A stretch of 17,951 nucleotides of DNA from contig MFCX01000034.1 in assembly GCA_001777055.1 (NCBI GenBank), forward strand, positions 1-17,951, read 5' to 3'. Shown one piece after another: positions 1 to 7,063 of the stretch (its first letter is position 1; each line of letters opens with the position of its first letter). Origin of the DNA: Candidatus Daviesbacteria bacterium RIFCSPHIGHO2_02_FULL_39_12 (GTDB lineage Bacteria; Patescibacteriota; Microgenomatia; Daviesbacterales; UBA10151). Below the pieces are notes generated by a model, which had not been told where the DNA came from, did no database searches, and was given only the letters and a program-made list of their open reading frames with translations. A program made the position numbers and the translations under genes.

Positions 1-408
1 CAGGATATTGTGAGTGGCTTTCCGGTTCGCCAGATAATAATATGGAAGCGAAAAGGTGGTCTAAACTTTAATCCTGGCTACTTCCTGCCTACCTATGAAG
101 TTATTTATCTTATCGCTAAACCAAAATTCAGACTATCTCCTAAAGCTAACGCTTATGGTGATGTATGGGAATTTGTGCAGGAAATGAAGAATGAACACCC
201 TGCGGCCTTTCCTGTAAGCTTAATTGATCGAATAATCTCTTCAACAAGTGCAAAAATTATTCTCGATCCATTTATGGGTTCAGGTACAACAGCTATTTCT
301 GCAATAAATTTTGAAAGAGATTATATTGGAATTGACATTTCACCAGAATATTGTGAGATGGCTGAAAATAGGATTAAACAGCGCCAATCTAAGATGACGC
401 TTTGGTAA
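1..408 (+). CDS. DNA methyltransferase, beta class (N4-cytosine or N6-adenine), C-terminal part
   Basis: The reading frame is open to the first base, so the gene starts upstream and only about 135 C-terminal codons are seen. The segment with DPFMGSGTT near residues 85-95, followed by DYIGIDISPEYCEMAENRI, is the S-adenosylmethionine-binding motif I and following strand. Its place at the C-terminus fits the beta-class order, in which the catalytic (S/D)PPY motif lies earlier, here outside the window. HPAAFPVSLIDRII just before it is also typical. The downstream neighbour is an MvaI/BcnI-like nuclease remnant, and the characterised enzymes of that family pair with N4-cytosine methyltransferases, so N4-cytosine is the better guess. 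The C-terminus looks complete, so the enzyme may survive as an orphan. Confidence 0.88.
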   Translation, partial: QDIVSGFPVRQIIIWKRKGGLNFNPGYFLPTYEVIYLIAKPKFRLSPKANAYGDVWEFVQEMKNEHPAAFPVSLIDRIISSTSAKIILDPFMGSGTTAISAINFERDYIGIDISPEYCEMAENRIKQRQSKMTLW

Positions 409-416
409 TACAATGA

Positions 417-827
417 CAGACAGACCGATTATTTATACAAATACCAAATGCTGCTGAATGGGAGCTAAAAGCACAACGTATTAATTCATCTTCACTTACA
501 ACTCTTTTCCACACTGAACCTTCACCACGAGCTATCCGTTTTGTACCACAAGTCCTTCTACCAAAATATGGTTGGGCTCATCAGGAAGATGGGAAAAAAT
601 ATCCAAAAGGCGAGATGAGTTTCCGTCAAACAATTCATGGACAATCAAGAAGTGATCGTGGTTTTATGGTCGTAATTGATCGGAAAGAATATTATAAGTA
701 CACTAAAGTAATGATGCTCCAGAATTTTAGTTTTGAAGGATTTATAAAAGCGCTTGAGGAAGGAAAAATTCTTATTGATTTTGATGCGCGTAGCGGACAT
801 AATCATGGTACTAAATTTAGGTGTTAA
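417..827 (+). pseudogene. MvaI/BcnI-like type II restriction endonuclease, truncated at both ends
   Basis: Reading from 417 in the frame that ends at TAA 825-827 gives about 136 residues with no good start codon; the only ATG in frame lies far inside, at 615. Compared from memory with MvaI, the fragment has the ExK element (WELKAQR, like MvaI IEIKTH), then SLTTLFHTEPSPRA (like SLLTLFTKSPTNPRG), KYGW, QTIHGQS, and GHNHGTKFR near the end (like THDHGTAFR). Roughly 40 N-terminal residues are missing, and an ATG at 413 runs in another frame and stops quickly. In my alignment the MvaI catalytic Asp50 falls on Asn, but that alignment is not certain. The C-terminus stops at FR-C, exactly where the left inverted repeat of the IS21 remnant starts. 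It is very likely inactive. Confidence 0.72.
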
Positions 828-881
828 ATATAATATTAAAATGTACATAGATATAAAATAATTTTGGACAAATAATAGATC

Positions 882-1775
882 TTGTATGATTTGGAATTTA
901 ACCAGGATTTCTTAGAGTTTTGTTATCATTACCAAACAGTCATTATTCCCTGTACTCCCTACTCTCCTGAACAAAAAGGAACAGTTGAATCAGGGATTAA
1001 ATACCTGCAAAACAACTTCATCACCGGTAGATCGTTTAATGATTCTTCCGATATCAGGAAACAATTAAAAGACTGGATGGGCAGTTATGCTAATACCAGG
1101 ATTCACGGGACAACCAAAAGAGTGCCAAAAGAGGTATTTGAGATGGAGGAAAAAGATAAACTCCAGCCACTACCGGAGAATGATTTTAGCTTTTTCAACA
1201 GGGGAATGCGGATGGTTGGACAGAATTGTCATATCCATTTTGAGAATAACTATTATTCTGTTCCTTCCTGCCTGATTGGGAAAGAAGTCACAGTCAGATG
1301 GAATGAGCACCTGCTGCGGGTGATCTTTGAGGGAGAACAGGTTACCTTGCATCAACAGGCCACAGGAGCTGGTAATTACATTACCTCCCGTTCTCATCTG
1401 CCGGACTACAAAGTCTACTCGCAAACTGAATACCAGGCAAGATTTGAAGCAAAATTTGCTGATATGGGAGAAGATGCCCATGCTTACTTTAAAATGCTCC
1501 TTTTGCAAAAGGAGTCATACTGGTTCCGTATTGCCCGCTGTGTTTTGGGATTAAAGGAGCAATATGGAGTAGAAGCAGTTAACTTAACTCTTAAACGGGT
1601 TCTGTATTACCAGGCCACAGATTTGGTAACCATTAAAAACATTCTGGAGAAGAAATTATACTTGCTTAAGGAAGAACCACGGCTTTTGGTGAAGAGTTCA
1701 GATAAGCAGACAGGACAGACAGGATTATTCCGTGACTTGACCTATTACACACAAAACAGAGGAAACGGTGTATGA
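882..1775 (+). pseudogene. istA: IS21-family transposase IstA, C-terminal portion
   Basis: The frame opens after TAG at 876-878 and reads straight into mid-protein IstA sequence: YDLEFNQDFLEFCYHY, then PCTPYSPEQKGTVESGIKYL with the catalytic Glu of the DDE triad near residue 36, then the GRSF...RIHGTTKRVP segment typical of the family. The rest is the C-terminal beta-barrel-like region (NYYSVPSCLIGKEVTVRW). The N-terminal HTH and the part of the RNase H fold with the two catalytic Asp residues are absent, probably more than 150 codons. The TTG at 882 is only the first possible start and is unlikely to be used. The stop overlaps the istB ATG (ATGA), as in intact IS21 elements. Confidence 0.85.
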
Positions 1776-2425
1776 GTCAACCAGTTATCCCGTTTAATGA
1801 ACTCCAGAAAAAACTGCGCTCCTTTAAGCTATCCGGCATGGTGGATAGCCTGGAGATACGGCTTAAAGAGGCCGGAGAGGATCAGATATCCTACAGTGAG
1901 TTTTTAGGCTTGCTCCTGGAAGATTTTGATTTCACCTTCCAGCCATCAATCAAAAAACAGGAGATTTTAGAGTTTGCCACCTGTCATTTTCTGGAGAAAA
2001 AAGCAAATATTGTTTTTATCGGACAACCCGGAACAGGAAAAATACATTTATCTGTTGCATTATCATTGCAGGCACTGGGTAGGGGCAGGACCGTGCTGTT
2101 TACCACAGTCTGGGATATGATAAATACTCTGCAACAATCCAGAGCAGATTATTCCTACCAGAAGAAGATACAAACCTTTCTCAAACCAGATCTACTCATT
2201 TTAGATGAACTGGGATACAGAAGCATGGCAGAATCAACTGTTGAGGATTTCTTTGAGATTGTATCTAAACGATACGAGAAAGGATTGATTATTATTACCA
2301 GTAACCGGCAAATTCATCAGTGGGATAGTGTATTTGTTGATAAAACCTTAACCACAGCAGTTGTGGACAGGCTGATTTATTTTCTAATTACCCCTAAAAA
2401 GTGCACAAAATTATTTTCCGTTTGA
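1772..2425 (+). pseudogene. istB: IS21-family helper ATPase IstB, damaged
   Basis: IstB is the AAA+ ATPase that prepares target DNA for IstA. Visible here: the N-terminal helical region (residues 1-75), Walker A GQPGTGKI (84-91), Walker B LLILDE (141-146), and the sensor-like IIITSNR (173-179). Walker A should read GKT/GKS; here the codon after Lys90 is ATA (Ile), one C-to-T change from ACA. The family usually ends with a DRLxHxSxxxxIKGxSYR segment; here the match stops after DRLIY (about residue 203) and an unrelated tail ends close to the right inverted repeat, so about 20 residues are lost. Length is 217 against about 240-260 normally. It is probably non-functional. Confidence 0.87.
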
Positions 2426-2457
2426 CACCTGTTTAAAAGACAAATCATGTCTTTGCA

Positions 2458-2492
2458 TTTTTCTCACCCCCTAAGCTGGACAGTGAGAAAAG
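2458..2492. repeat. Inverted repeat next to the IS21 remnant
   Basis: TTTTCTCAC (2459-2467) pairs with GTGAGAAAA (2483-2491) around a 15-nt loop. The loop and flank (CCCCCTAAGCTGGACA, then TTTAGGACA) resemble in style the terminal sequence of IS3-like elements, so this may be the scar of another insertion sequence. There is no T-run after it, so it does not look like an intrinsic terminator. Nothing else is seen between 2431 and the promoter at 2559. Confidence 0.35.
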
Positions 2493-2558
2493 TTTAGGAC
2501 ATTTCGGACTTCGTTTTTAGAAGACAGTTTAGATTTCGTGTAACATCAATTTTGGGGA

Positions 2559-2587
2559 TTGACAATAATGATCTGTTAGCTTTTAAT
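2559..2587 (+). promoter_or_regulatory. Sigma70-type promoter of the FIST-kinase operon
   Basis: TTGACA at 2559-2564, a 17-nt spacer, then TTTAAT at 2582-2587. The hexamers are near consensus and the spacing is ideal. The -10 box ends 6 nt before ATG 2594, so transcription should start at or next to the A of the start codon, giving a leaderless mRNA. This also argues against the in-frame TTG at 2552 as the start, since it lies upstream of the promoter. Confidence 0.7.
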
Positions 2588-2593
2588 GAAAGT

Positions 2594-3787
2594 ATGGCAA
2601 TTACGGCAGGGGTAGGTTCAGGTCAGGGAAATGATGCTTATGAGGTAGGAGTTAATGCCTGTAAAAACGCTTTTGACCAACTGGGTCAGCCGGATGCTGA
2701 TTTAGTGATTGTTTTTTCCTCGGTTGTTTATGATCAAAAAAAGGTCATAGAAGGGGTTAGGTCTGTCAGTAAAAATGCCCTGCTTGTAGGATCTTCTACG
2801 GCAGGAGAAATAACAAACAACGGCCCGGCAAAAAAATCAGTGGTAGTAATGGTTATTAAATCCGACCAGATTACTTTTGCCGCCGGGGCTGGCAATGACA
2901 TAAAAACAGACGCGAAAAAAGCTGGACACGATGCGGCGGATCAGGTTAAAAAGCAGCTTGGAGACAAATTAAAAACATTTATTTTGCTGACAGACACTTT
3001 GTCCGGCAACGGATCGGAAGTTTTGCGCGGCGTGCTGGACGTAGTGGGACAGCATTTCCCTGTTGTTGGCGGAGGTTCAGGCGATGACGCTCAGTACAAA
3101 CAGACATTCCAATATTTTAACAATGATGTTTTATCCGGTTCTGCCGTAGGGTTGGGACTGGCCGGCAGTTTTAAATTTTCAATGGGCGTGAAACACGGCT
3201 GGGTATCTTTGAGCCCTGTTTTGAAAGTGACTAAATCAAGCGGAGCAATTGTGCAGGAGATTGACGGCAATCCTGCTATTGAAGTGTATGAAAAGTATCT
3301 TGGAACGGAAAGAGCGCAGCAACTGAAAGAAACGGTTTTAGCCAAGCTGGCCCTGTCGTACCCTTTAGGCATGCAGGTTGAGGGAAGCGATGAATTGTTG
3401 CTGCGAGCGCCGTTTTTTGTGGATAAGCAGGGATCAATTACCTGCGGAGGGGAGGTGCCCCAGGGATCGGAAGTGAGGATCATGGTGGGCAGCAGTAAAG
3501 AAGCAATTGAGGCGGCCAAACAGGCAGCGCAAAAACTGCTTGACCAGTTAGGCAGCAAGCCAAAAGCAATATTGCTTTTTAATTGTCATGTCAGGGACAA
3601 GTTACTTGGACCGAAAGCCAAAGAAGAAATTGACGCTATGCAGGAAATTATCGGTAAGGATGTGCCTCTGATAGGATTTTATACTTACGCGGAACAAGCT
3701 CCTTTAGCAGGGGAGGTGCGTAACATTGAGCGCTGCAACCCTTCTTTGCATAACGAGACTGTGGCTATGTTTGCTTTAGGAGAATAG
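2594..3787 (+). CDS. FIST-domain sensory protein
   Basis: This 397-residue protein has a FIST_N domain (about residues 15-210) and a FIST_C domain (about 225-380). Supporting stretches are LVIVFSS, LLVGSSTAGEI and FPVVGGGSGDD in the first half, and LLFNCHVRDKLLG plus VPLIGFYTYAEQAP...NPSLHNETVAMFAL at the end, all typical of the family. FIST domains are predicted intracellular ligand sensors, often coupled to signalling modules; the ligand is unknown. There is no signal peptide or membrane segment, so it should be cytoplasmic. The start is set by the promoter whose -10 box ends 6 nt before ATG 2594. It is the first gene of the run, 26 nt ahead of a soluble histidine kinase, so it may act as that kinase's input partner in trans (inference). 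Confidence 0.9.
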   Translation: MAITAGVGSGQGNDAYEVGVNACKNAFDQLGQPDADLVIVFSSVVYDQKKVIEGVRSVSKNALLVGSSTAGEITNNGPAKKSVVVMVIKSDQITFAAGAGNDIKTDAKKAGHDAADQVKKQLGDKLKTFILLTDTLSGNGSEVLRGVLDVVGQHFPVVGGGSGDDAQYKQTFQYFNNDVLSGSAVGLGLAGSFKFSMGVKHGWVSLSPVLKVTKSSGAIVQEIDGNPAIEVYEKYLGTERAQQLKETVLAKLALSYPLGMQVEGSDELLLRAPFFVDKQGSITCGGEVPQGSEVRIMVGSSKEAIEAAKQAAQKLLDQLGSKPKAILLFNCHVRDKLLGPKAKEEIDAMQEIIGKDVPLIGFYTYAEQAPLAGEVRNIERCNPSLHNETVAMFALGE

Positions 3788-3813
3788 ATTTTCCCTGTGT
3801 TTTCCGATAACTT

Positions 3814-5058
3814 ATGGTTTCCTCTGATTCGTATGAAGAACTTGCTAAAAAATTAAAATTAATTGACCAGCAAAATAAACAGCTGGATGATGCTACCAAG
3901 ATCCTGATTGAACGCGATTTTGAATTACGGAAAGCGTATGACGAGTTAGAAAAAGAAAAAGAACAGGTTGCCGCGGAGAGGAATAAATTCTTAGTTGCTC
4001 TGCAAAGCATCAGCGATGCTGTCATTGCTGTTGATTTGGACTGGAACATCATTATTTTCAATAAAGCAGCTGAAAATCTGACAGGATATGCTGTTGAAGA
4101 TGTTTTAGGAAAACCCATATTTTCAGTTATCAAAGTGTTTGAAAACGGCGCCCAGGTGCCGTATACCACATATAGCCCCAAGATAATCAGCGGTTTTGAA
4201 GGAGTGGTTTTCTCAAAACCAATATTGCGCATTTGCGGATTAAACAACAAAGAATCTTTTGTGCAGCTTATTGCAGCGCAGATTACAGAAGGCAGCAGCG
4301 TAAAATTGGGCAGTATTTTAACTTTGCATGATATTACCGAAGAGCAGGAGCTGGAGAGAATGAAACTTGATTTTGTCTCCATGGCTGCGCATGAACTGCG
4401 GACTCCCCTGACTTCCATCAAAGGCTATATTTATATCTTTATCAGGGATTACTTAAAGTTTATGGATGAAAAGCAGGCAACTATTTTACAAAGAATGGAT
4501 ATTTCAGCGCAAAAATTAGCGTCATTGGTAGAGAACCTGCTCAATATAGCCCGGATTGAACGGGGTACATTTACTGTTAATTTACAGCCGGCAGACTGGA
4601 CTGCTTTAATAAAAGGCGCGGTTTCCGAAGTAATGGCTCAAGTCAAAGATAAAGGTTTGGAATTAACCTTAGATTTACCCCCGGTCGGTTTGCCTGAAGT
4701 TAGGGTTGACCGTCTTAGGATTAATGAGGTTTTATCTAATCTTTTAACCAATGCCATAAATTATTCAGTTTCCGGCGGTAAAATAAAAGTAGCTGTCAAA
4801 TTACAAGGGGACGAGGTAATTACACAGGTATCAGATACCGGGCAGGGTATCCCCCAAGAAGCCCTGCCGCATCTTTTTACCAAATTTTTCAGAGTCTCAG
4901 GACCTTTGGAACAAGGTTCCAAAGGAACAGGGCTGGGTCTTTATATTGCCAAATCAATCACTTTGATGCATCACGGCAGAATTTGGGTTGATTCCCAGCT
5001 GAATAAGGGTTCAACCTTTAGTTTTGCTTTGCCTGTTTATCGGGAAGAGGAAAAATGA
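3814..5058 (+). CDS. Soluble PAS-domain sensor histidine kinase
   Basis: Order of parts in 414 residues: an N-terminal coiled coil (about 1-58, rich in K/E/L), one PAS domain (about 60-178, with DAVIAVDLDWNIIIFNKAAENLTGY), a HisKA dimerisation domain with phospho-acceptor His193 in AAHELRTPLTSIKGY, and a HATPase_c domain with N-box around residues 304-317, G1 motif SDTGQGIP, F-box LFTKFFRV and G2 motif GSKGTGLGLYIAK. All catalytic motifs look intact. There is no transmembrane segment, so it is cytoplasmic, and its signal may come through the PAS domain or from the preceding FIST protein. The stop overlaps the next receiver gene by 4 nt (ATGA), which argues for translational coupling. No Shine-Dalgarno site is seen before ATG 3814. 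Confidence 0.95.
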   Translation: MVSSDSYEELAKKLKLIDQQNKQLDDATKILIERDFELRKAYDELEKEKEQVAAERNKFLVALQSISDAVIAVDLDWNIIIFNKAAENLTGYAVEDVLGKPIFSVIKVFENGAQVPYTTYSPKIISGFEGVVFSKPILRICGLNNKESFVQLIAAQITEGSSVKLGSILTLHDITEEQELERMKLDFVSMAAHELRTPLTSIKGYIYIFIRDYLKFMDEKQATILQRMDISAQKLASLVENLLNIARIERGTFTVNLQPADWTALIKGAVSEVMAQVKDKGLELTLDLPPVGLPEVRVDRLRINEVLSNLLTNAINYSVSGGKIKVAVKLQGDEVITQVSDTGQGIPQEALPHLFTKFFRVSGPLEQGSKGTGLGLYIAKSITLMHHGRIWVDSQLNKGSTFSFALPVYREEEK

Positions 5059-5459
5059 AAAAAATTTTACTGATTGAGGATGAATATTTCATATCAGATT
5101 TGTATAAAAAGATTTTGCAGGATGCGGGTTTTGAGGTGATAACGGCTATGGACGGAGAGCAGGGGTTACAAAAGGCAAAACTGGGTCCGGATTTGATTTT
5201 GCTGGATATAATGCTGCCGGGGTTAAACGGTCTTCAGCTTTTACAAAAACTGAAGGCAGAAAACAGCGTTAAAAATATACCTGTTGTTTTAATTACGAAT
5301 TTAGCCCAGGCAAACATTATCAAAGAAGCCTTTAATTTGGGAGCTTGCGGGTATTTTTTGAAAGTCCGTTTAAAACCGGAGGATCTGATCGAACAGGTTA
5401 ATATTTTTCTAACTAACCCCAATTTTAAAATGGACTATGAAAAATTGGTATTTGACTAA
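5055..5459 (+). CDS. Receiver-only response regulator 1
   Basis: A single REC domain of 134 residues with no output domain. The acidic pair is at E8/D9, the phospho-acceptor is Asp51 in LLDIMLP, the switch Thr is T81 in LITNL, and the conserved Lys is K103. It is coupled to the kinase gene by a 4-nt overlap and is therefore its most likely phosphoryl acceptor. A short tail after the REC fold (TNPNFKMDYEKLVFD) is not a known DNA-binding domain. It could pass a signal by protein contact like CheY, or serve as a relay or sink. Confidence 0.93.
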   Translation: MKKILLIEDEYFISDLYKKILQDAGFEVITAMDGEQGLQKAKLGPDLILLDIMLPGLNGLQLLQKLKAENSVKNIPVVLITNLAQANIIKEAFNLGACGYFLKVRLKPEDLIEQVNIFLTNPNFKMDYEKLVFD

Positions 5460-5486
5460 AATTGATTTTTCTATTACGCTTGCTAT

Positions 5487-5855
5487 ATGAGAATTTTATT
5501 AATAGAAGATGAAGAGTTTATCAGGGATATATATACCGGTGAGTTTAAGAAAAACGGTTTTGAGATAGATAGCGTTGGCAGCGGCAAAGAAGGTTTTGAA
5601 AAACTGGCGCAAAATAAATACGATTTGTTGCTTTTGGATATTATGCTGCCTGATACAAACGGCTTGGAGATTTTAAAACAGGTAAAACAAAATCCTGCTA
5701 CAAATACCCTCAAAGTAATCCTGCTGACTAATTTGGGACAGGAGGCAGTCATAAAGCAGGGATTTCAACTAGGGGCGGATAAGTACCTGATTAAAATGTC
5801 TTATAACCCTGATCAGGTTGTGGCAGAGGTAAAAAGCGTTCTGGAAGGACAGTAA
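5487..5855 (+). CDS. Receiver-only response regulator 2
   Basis: A minimal REC domain of 122 residues. E7/D8 form the acidic pocket, Asp51 (LLDIMLP) is the phosphorylation site, T81 and K103 complete the active site. It shares LLTNLGQEAVIK and LGADKYLIK with the following gene, so the two look like tandem duplicates, with regulator 1 more diverged (TNLAQANIIK). No output domain. It follows regulator 1 after 27 nt; that gap is AT-rich without a clear promoter or ribosome site. Confidence 0.93.
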   Translation: MRILLIEDEEFIRDIYTGEFKKNGFEIDSVGSGKEGFEKLAQNKYDLLLLDIMLPDTNGLEILKQVKQNPATNTLKVILLTNLGQEAVIKQGFQLGADKYLIKMSYNPDQVVAEVKSVLEGQ

Positions 5856-5862
5856 TTACAGT

Positions 5863-6252
5863 ATGGATGAAAACTCGGGAAAGAAAATACTTATTGTTGA
5901 GGACGACCAGTTTTTAAGAGAATTTTATCAGGAGCTTTTGACCGATGAGGGCTATGTGGTTGATGCTGCTTCTGAGGGGGAAACCGCTTTGCGCAAGATA
6001 CTGTCAAATGAATATAAACTGATCCTTTTGGATATTATGCTGCCCAAAAAAGACGGCCTGCAGATACTGCGCGATCTGAAGGTAACACCGCCTAAATCTT
6101 CCGGAGTGAGTATTGTAGTTTTGACCAATTTGGGTCAGGATGCGGTGATCAAGGAATGTTTTGATTTGGGAGCCCAGGGGTATTTAATTAAATCAGCCTT
6201 AAATCCGGACCAGGTCTTAACGGAAATTAAAAGCTACCTACAGAAGAGCTGA
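5863..6252 (+). CDS. Receiver-only response regulator 3
   Basis: The third consecutive stand-alone REC domain, 129 residues. Acidic residues E13/D14/D15, phospho-acceptor Asp57 (LLDIMLP), T88 and K110 are all present. It is close to regulator 2 in the VLTNLGQDAVIK and LGAQGYLIK segments and in the NPDQVLTEIKSYL helix. Only 7 nt separate it from regulator 2, so they are surely co-transcribed. It ends directly in a short repeat (AAAGTTTAAA units) that leads into the pseudouridine synthase gene. Confidence 0.93.
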   Translation: MDENSGKKILIVEDDQFLREFYQELLTDEGYVVDAASEGETALRKILSNEYKLILLDIMLPKKDGLQILRDLKVTPPKSSGVSIVVLTNLGQDAVIKECFDLGAQGYLIKSALNPDQVLTEIKSYLQKS

Positions 6253-6282
6253 AAGTTTAAAGCGCAAAGTGCAAAGTTTAAA
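6252..6282. repeat. Short AAAGTTTAAA / GCAAAGT repeat at a gene junction
   Basis: AAAGTTTAAA occurs at 6252-6261 and again at 6273-6282, with CGCAAAGTG between. The repeat starts on the last base of the stop codon of regulator 3 and contains the GTG (6269) used as the start of the next gene. It looks like a low-complexity intergenic repeat that has grown into the start region of that gene. Confidence 0.6.
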
Positions 6283-7063
6283 AATTATCTTTGAAGACGG
6301 GAATCTCCTTATAATAAACAAACCTCCCTGTTTAGTAGTTGATCAGGCTTCCACTGTAAAAGAACAAACATTAGCTGATATTTTACAAAAAGATATGGGT
6401 ATTAGTCTTTTCCGTGGCGGAATAGCGCATAGGCTGGATAAAGATACTTCCGGCTTGATTTTAGTTGCAAAAACTCAACCCGCTTTAGAAAATTTGCAAG
6501 CCCAATTTAAGGAAAGAAAAGTTAAAAAAGAATATCTGGCTTTAGTGCATGGAATAATTGAAAAGGGTGGTAAGGTGGAAGCTGCTATAGCTAGGAATCC
6601 CAAAAATCGGGAAAAATTTACTGTGCTATCCACCTCGAAGGTGGATTACGTTGGCACCTTCGAGGTGTCTTCTGCCCGGGAAGCGGTGACAGAATATGAA
6701 CCAGTGAATAATTTACAATTTACAATTTACAATTTACAATCAATTTTTAATGATTTAAACAAAATCCAAATGCGTAAATTGCACACTGTCCACTACAACC
6801 TGTTCACTCTTTTAAGGTGTTTTCCTAAAACTGGACGTACACACCAAATTAGGGTACATTTAAAATATATTGGCCATCCGATTGTTTCAGATGAAAAGTA
6901 TGCCGGCAGAAAAATGTATAGATTAGATAAAAGATGGTGTCCTAGGATATTTTTACATGCGGCCAGGATCGGGTTTTACCATCCGCAAACAGGGAAGTGG
7001 ATGGAATTTGAAAGCGAGCTGCCGGAAGATTTGAAAAATGTTTTGAGTTTCTTGTCATCATGA
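6269..7063 (+). CDS. RluA-family RNA pseudouridine synthase with two repeat-derived insertions
   Basis: It converts specific uridines in rRNA (or tRNA) to pseudouridine. The catalytic motif HRLDKDTSGLILVAK (residues about 52-66) carries the nucleophilic Asp of HRLD; the later RCFPKTGRTHQIRVHL and YIGHPIVSDEKY motifs complete the RluA/RluD fold. No N-terminal S4 domain. Two stretches are extra relative to the family: residues about 121-135, encoded by a palindromic repeat at 6629-6673, and about 150-178, which begins with a four-fold ATTTACA repeat. Both keep the frame and lie between conserved strands, so the enzyme could still fold. The start is taken as GTG 6269, since no ATG precedes the conserved IIFEDGNLLIINKP. 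It overlaps the antiporter gene by 4 nt. Confidence 0.93.
   Translation: MQSLKIIFEDGNLLIINKPPCLVVDQASTVKEQTLADILQKDMGISLFRGGIAHRLDKDTSGLILVAKTQPALENLQAQFKERKVKKEYLALVHGIIEKGGKVEAAIARNPKNREKFTVLSTSKVDYVGTFEVSSAREAVTEYEPVNNLQFTIYNLQSIFNDLNKIQMRKLHTVHYNLFTLLRCFPKTGRTHQIRVHLKYIGHPIVSDEKYAGRKMYRLDKRWCPRIFLHAARIGFYHPQTGKWMEFESELPEDLKNVLSFLSS
6629..6673. repeat. Palindromic repeat inserted in frame in the pseudouridine synthase gene
   Basis: CACCTCGAAGGTG (6631-6643) is followed by an 11-nt spacer GATTACGTTGG and by CACCTTCGAGGTG (6655-6667), the exact reverse complement of the first arm. Each arm is also nearly self-complementary. A related copy with a matching spacer (8 of 11 bases) sits in the tgt pseudogene at 10281-10308. 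It encodes about 15 extra residues here. Confidence 0.75.
6711..6738. repeat. ATTTACA heptamer repeat, four tandem copies, inside coding sequence
   Basis: Four exact head-to-tail copies of ATTTACA fill 6711-6738 in the pseudouridine synthase gene. They encode the start of a stretch absent from typical RluA proteins. The seven-base period shifts codon phase in each copy, so the peptide is not itself repeated; the whole insertion nevertheless returns to frame. Confidence 0.8.

Larger units (their letters stand above)
819..2430 (+). mobile_element. IS21-family insertion sequence, internally deleted remnant
   Basis: The bounds are set by an imperfect terminal inverted repeat: AGGTGTTAAA at 819-828 and TTTGACACCT at 2421-2430, with one mismatch in ten. 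A second inverted pair lies further in: AAAATAATTTTG at 855-866 and its complement CAAAATTATTTT at 2406-2417. Multiple subterminal repeats fit IS21. Inside are the 3' part of istA and a nearly complete istB that overlap by 4 nt, the usual IS21 order. The first half of istA and the end of istB are missing and the IstB Walker A motif is mutated, so the element should not move by itself. I see no clear target duplication; the flanks may have changed, or the true tips may lie a few bases away. Confidence 0.7.

Noticed and set aside
3091..3558. Minus-strand open frame of 155 codons
   Set aside because: It lies wholly within the FIST gene, whose family match is clear; composition is that of an antisense reading.
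3765..4421. Minus-strand open frame of 218 codons
   Set aside because: It is antisense to the kinase gene, Ser-rich, and without motif or start signals.
6711..6738. Heptamer repeats considered as a CRISPR array
   Set aside because: The units are 7 bp, directly adjacent with no spacers, and lie inside a gene. No cas gene is present.
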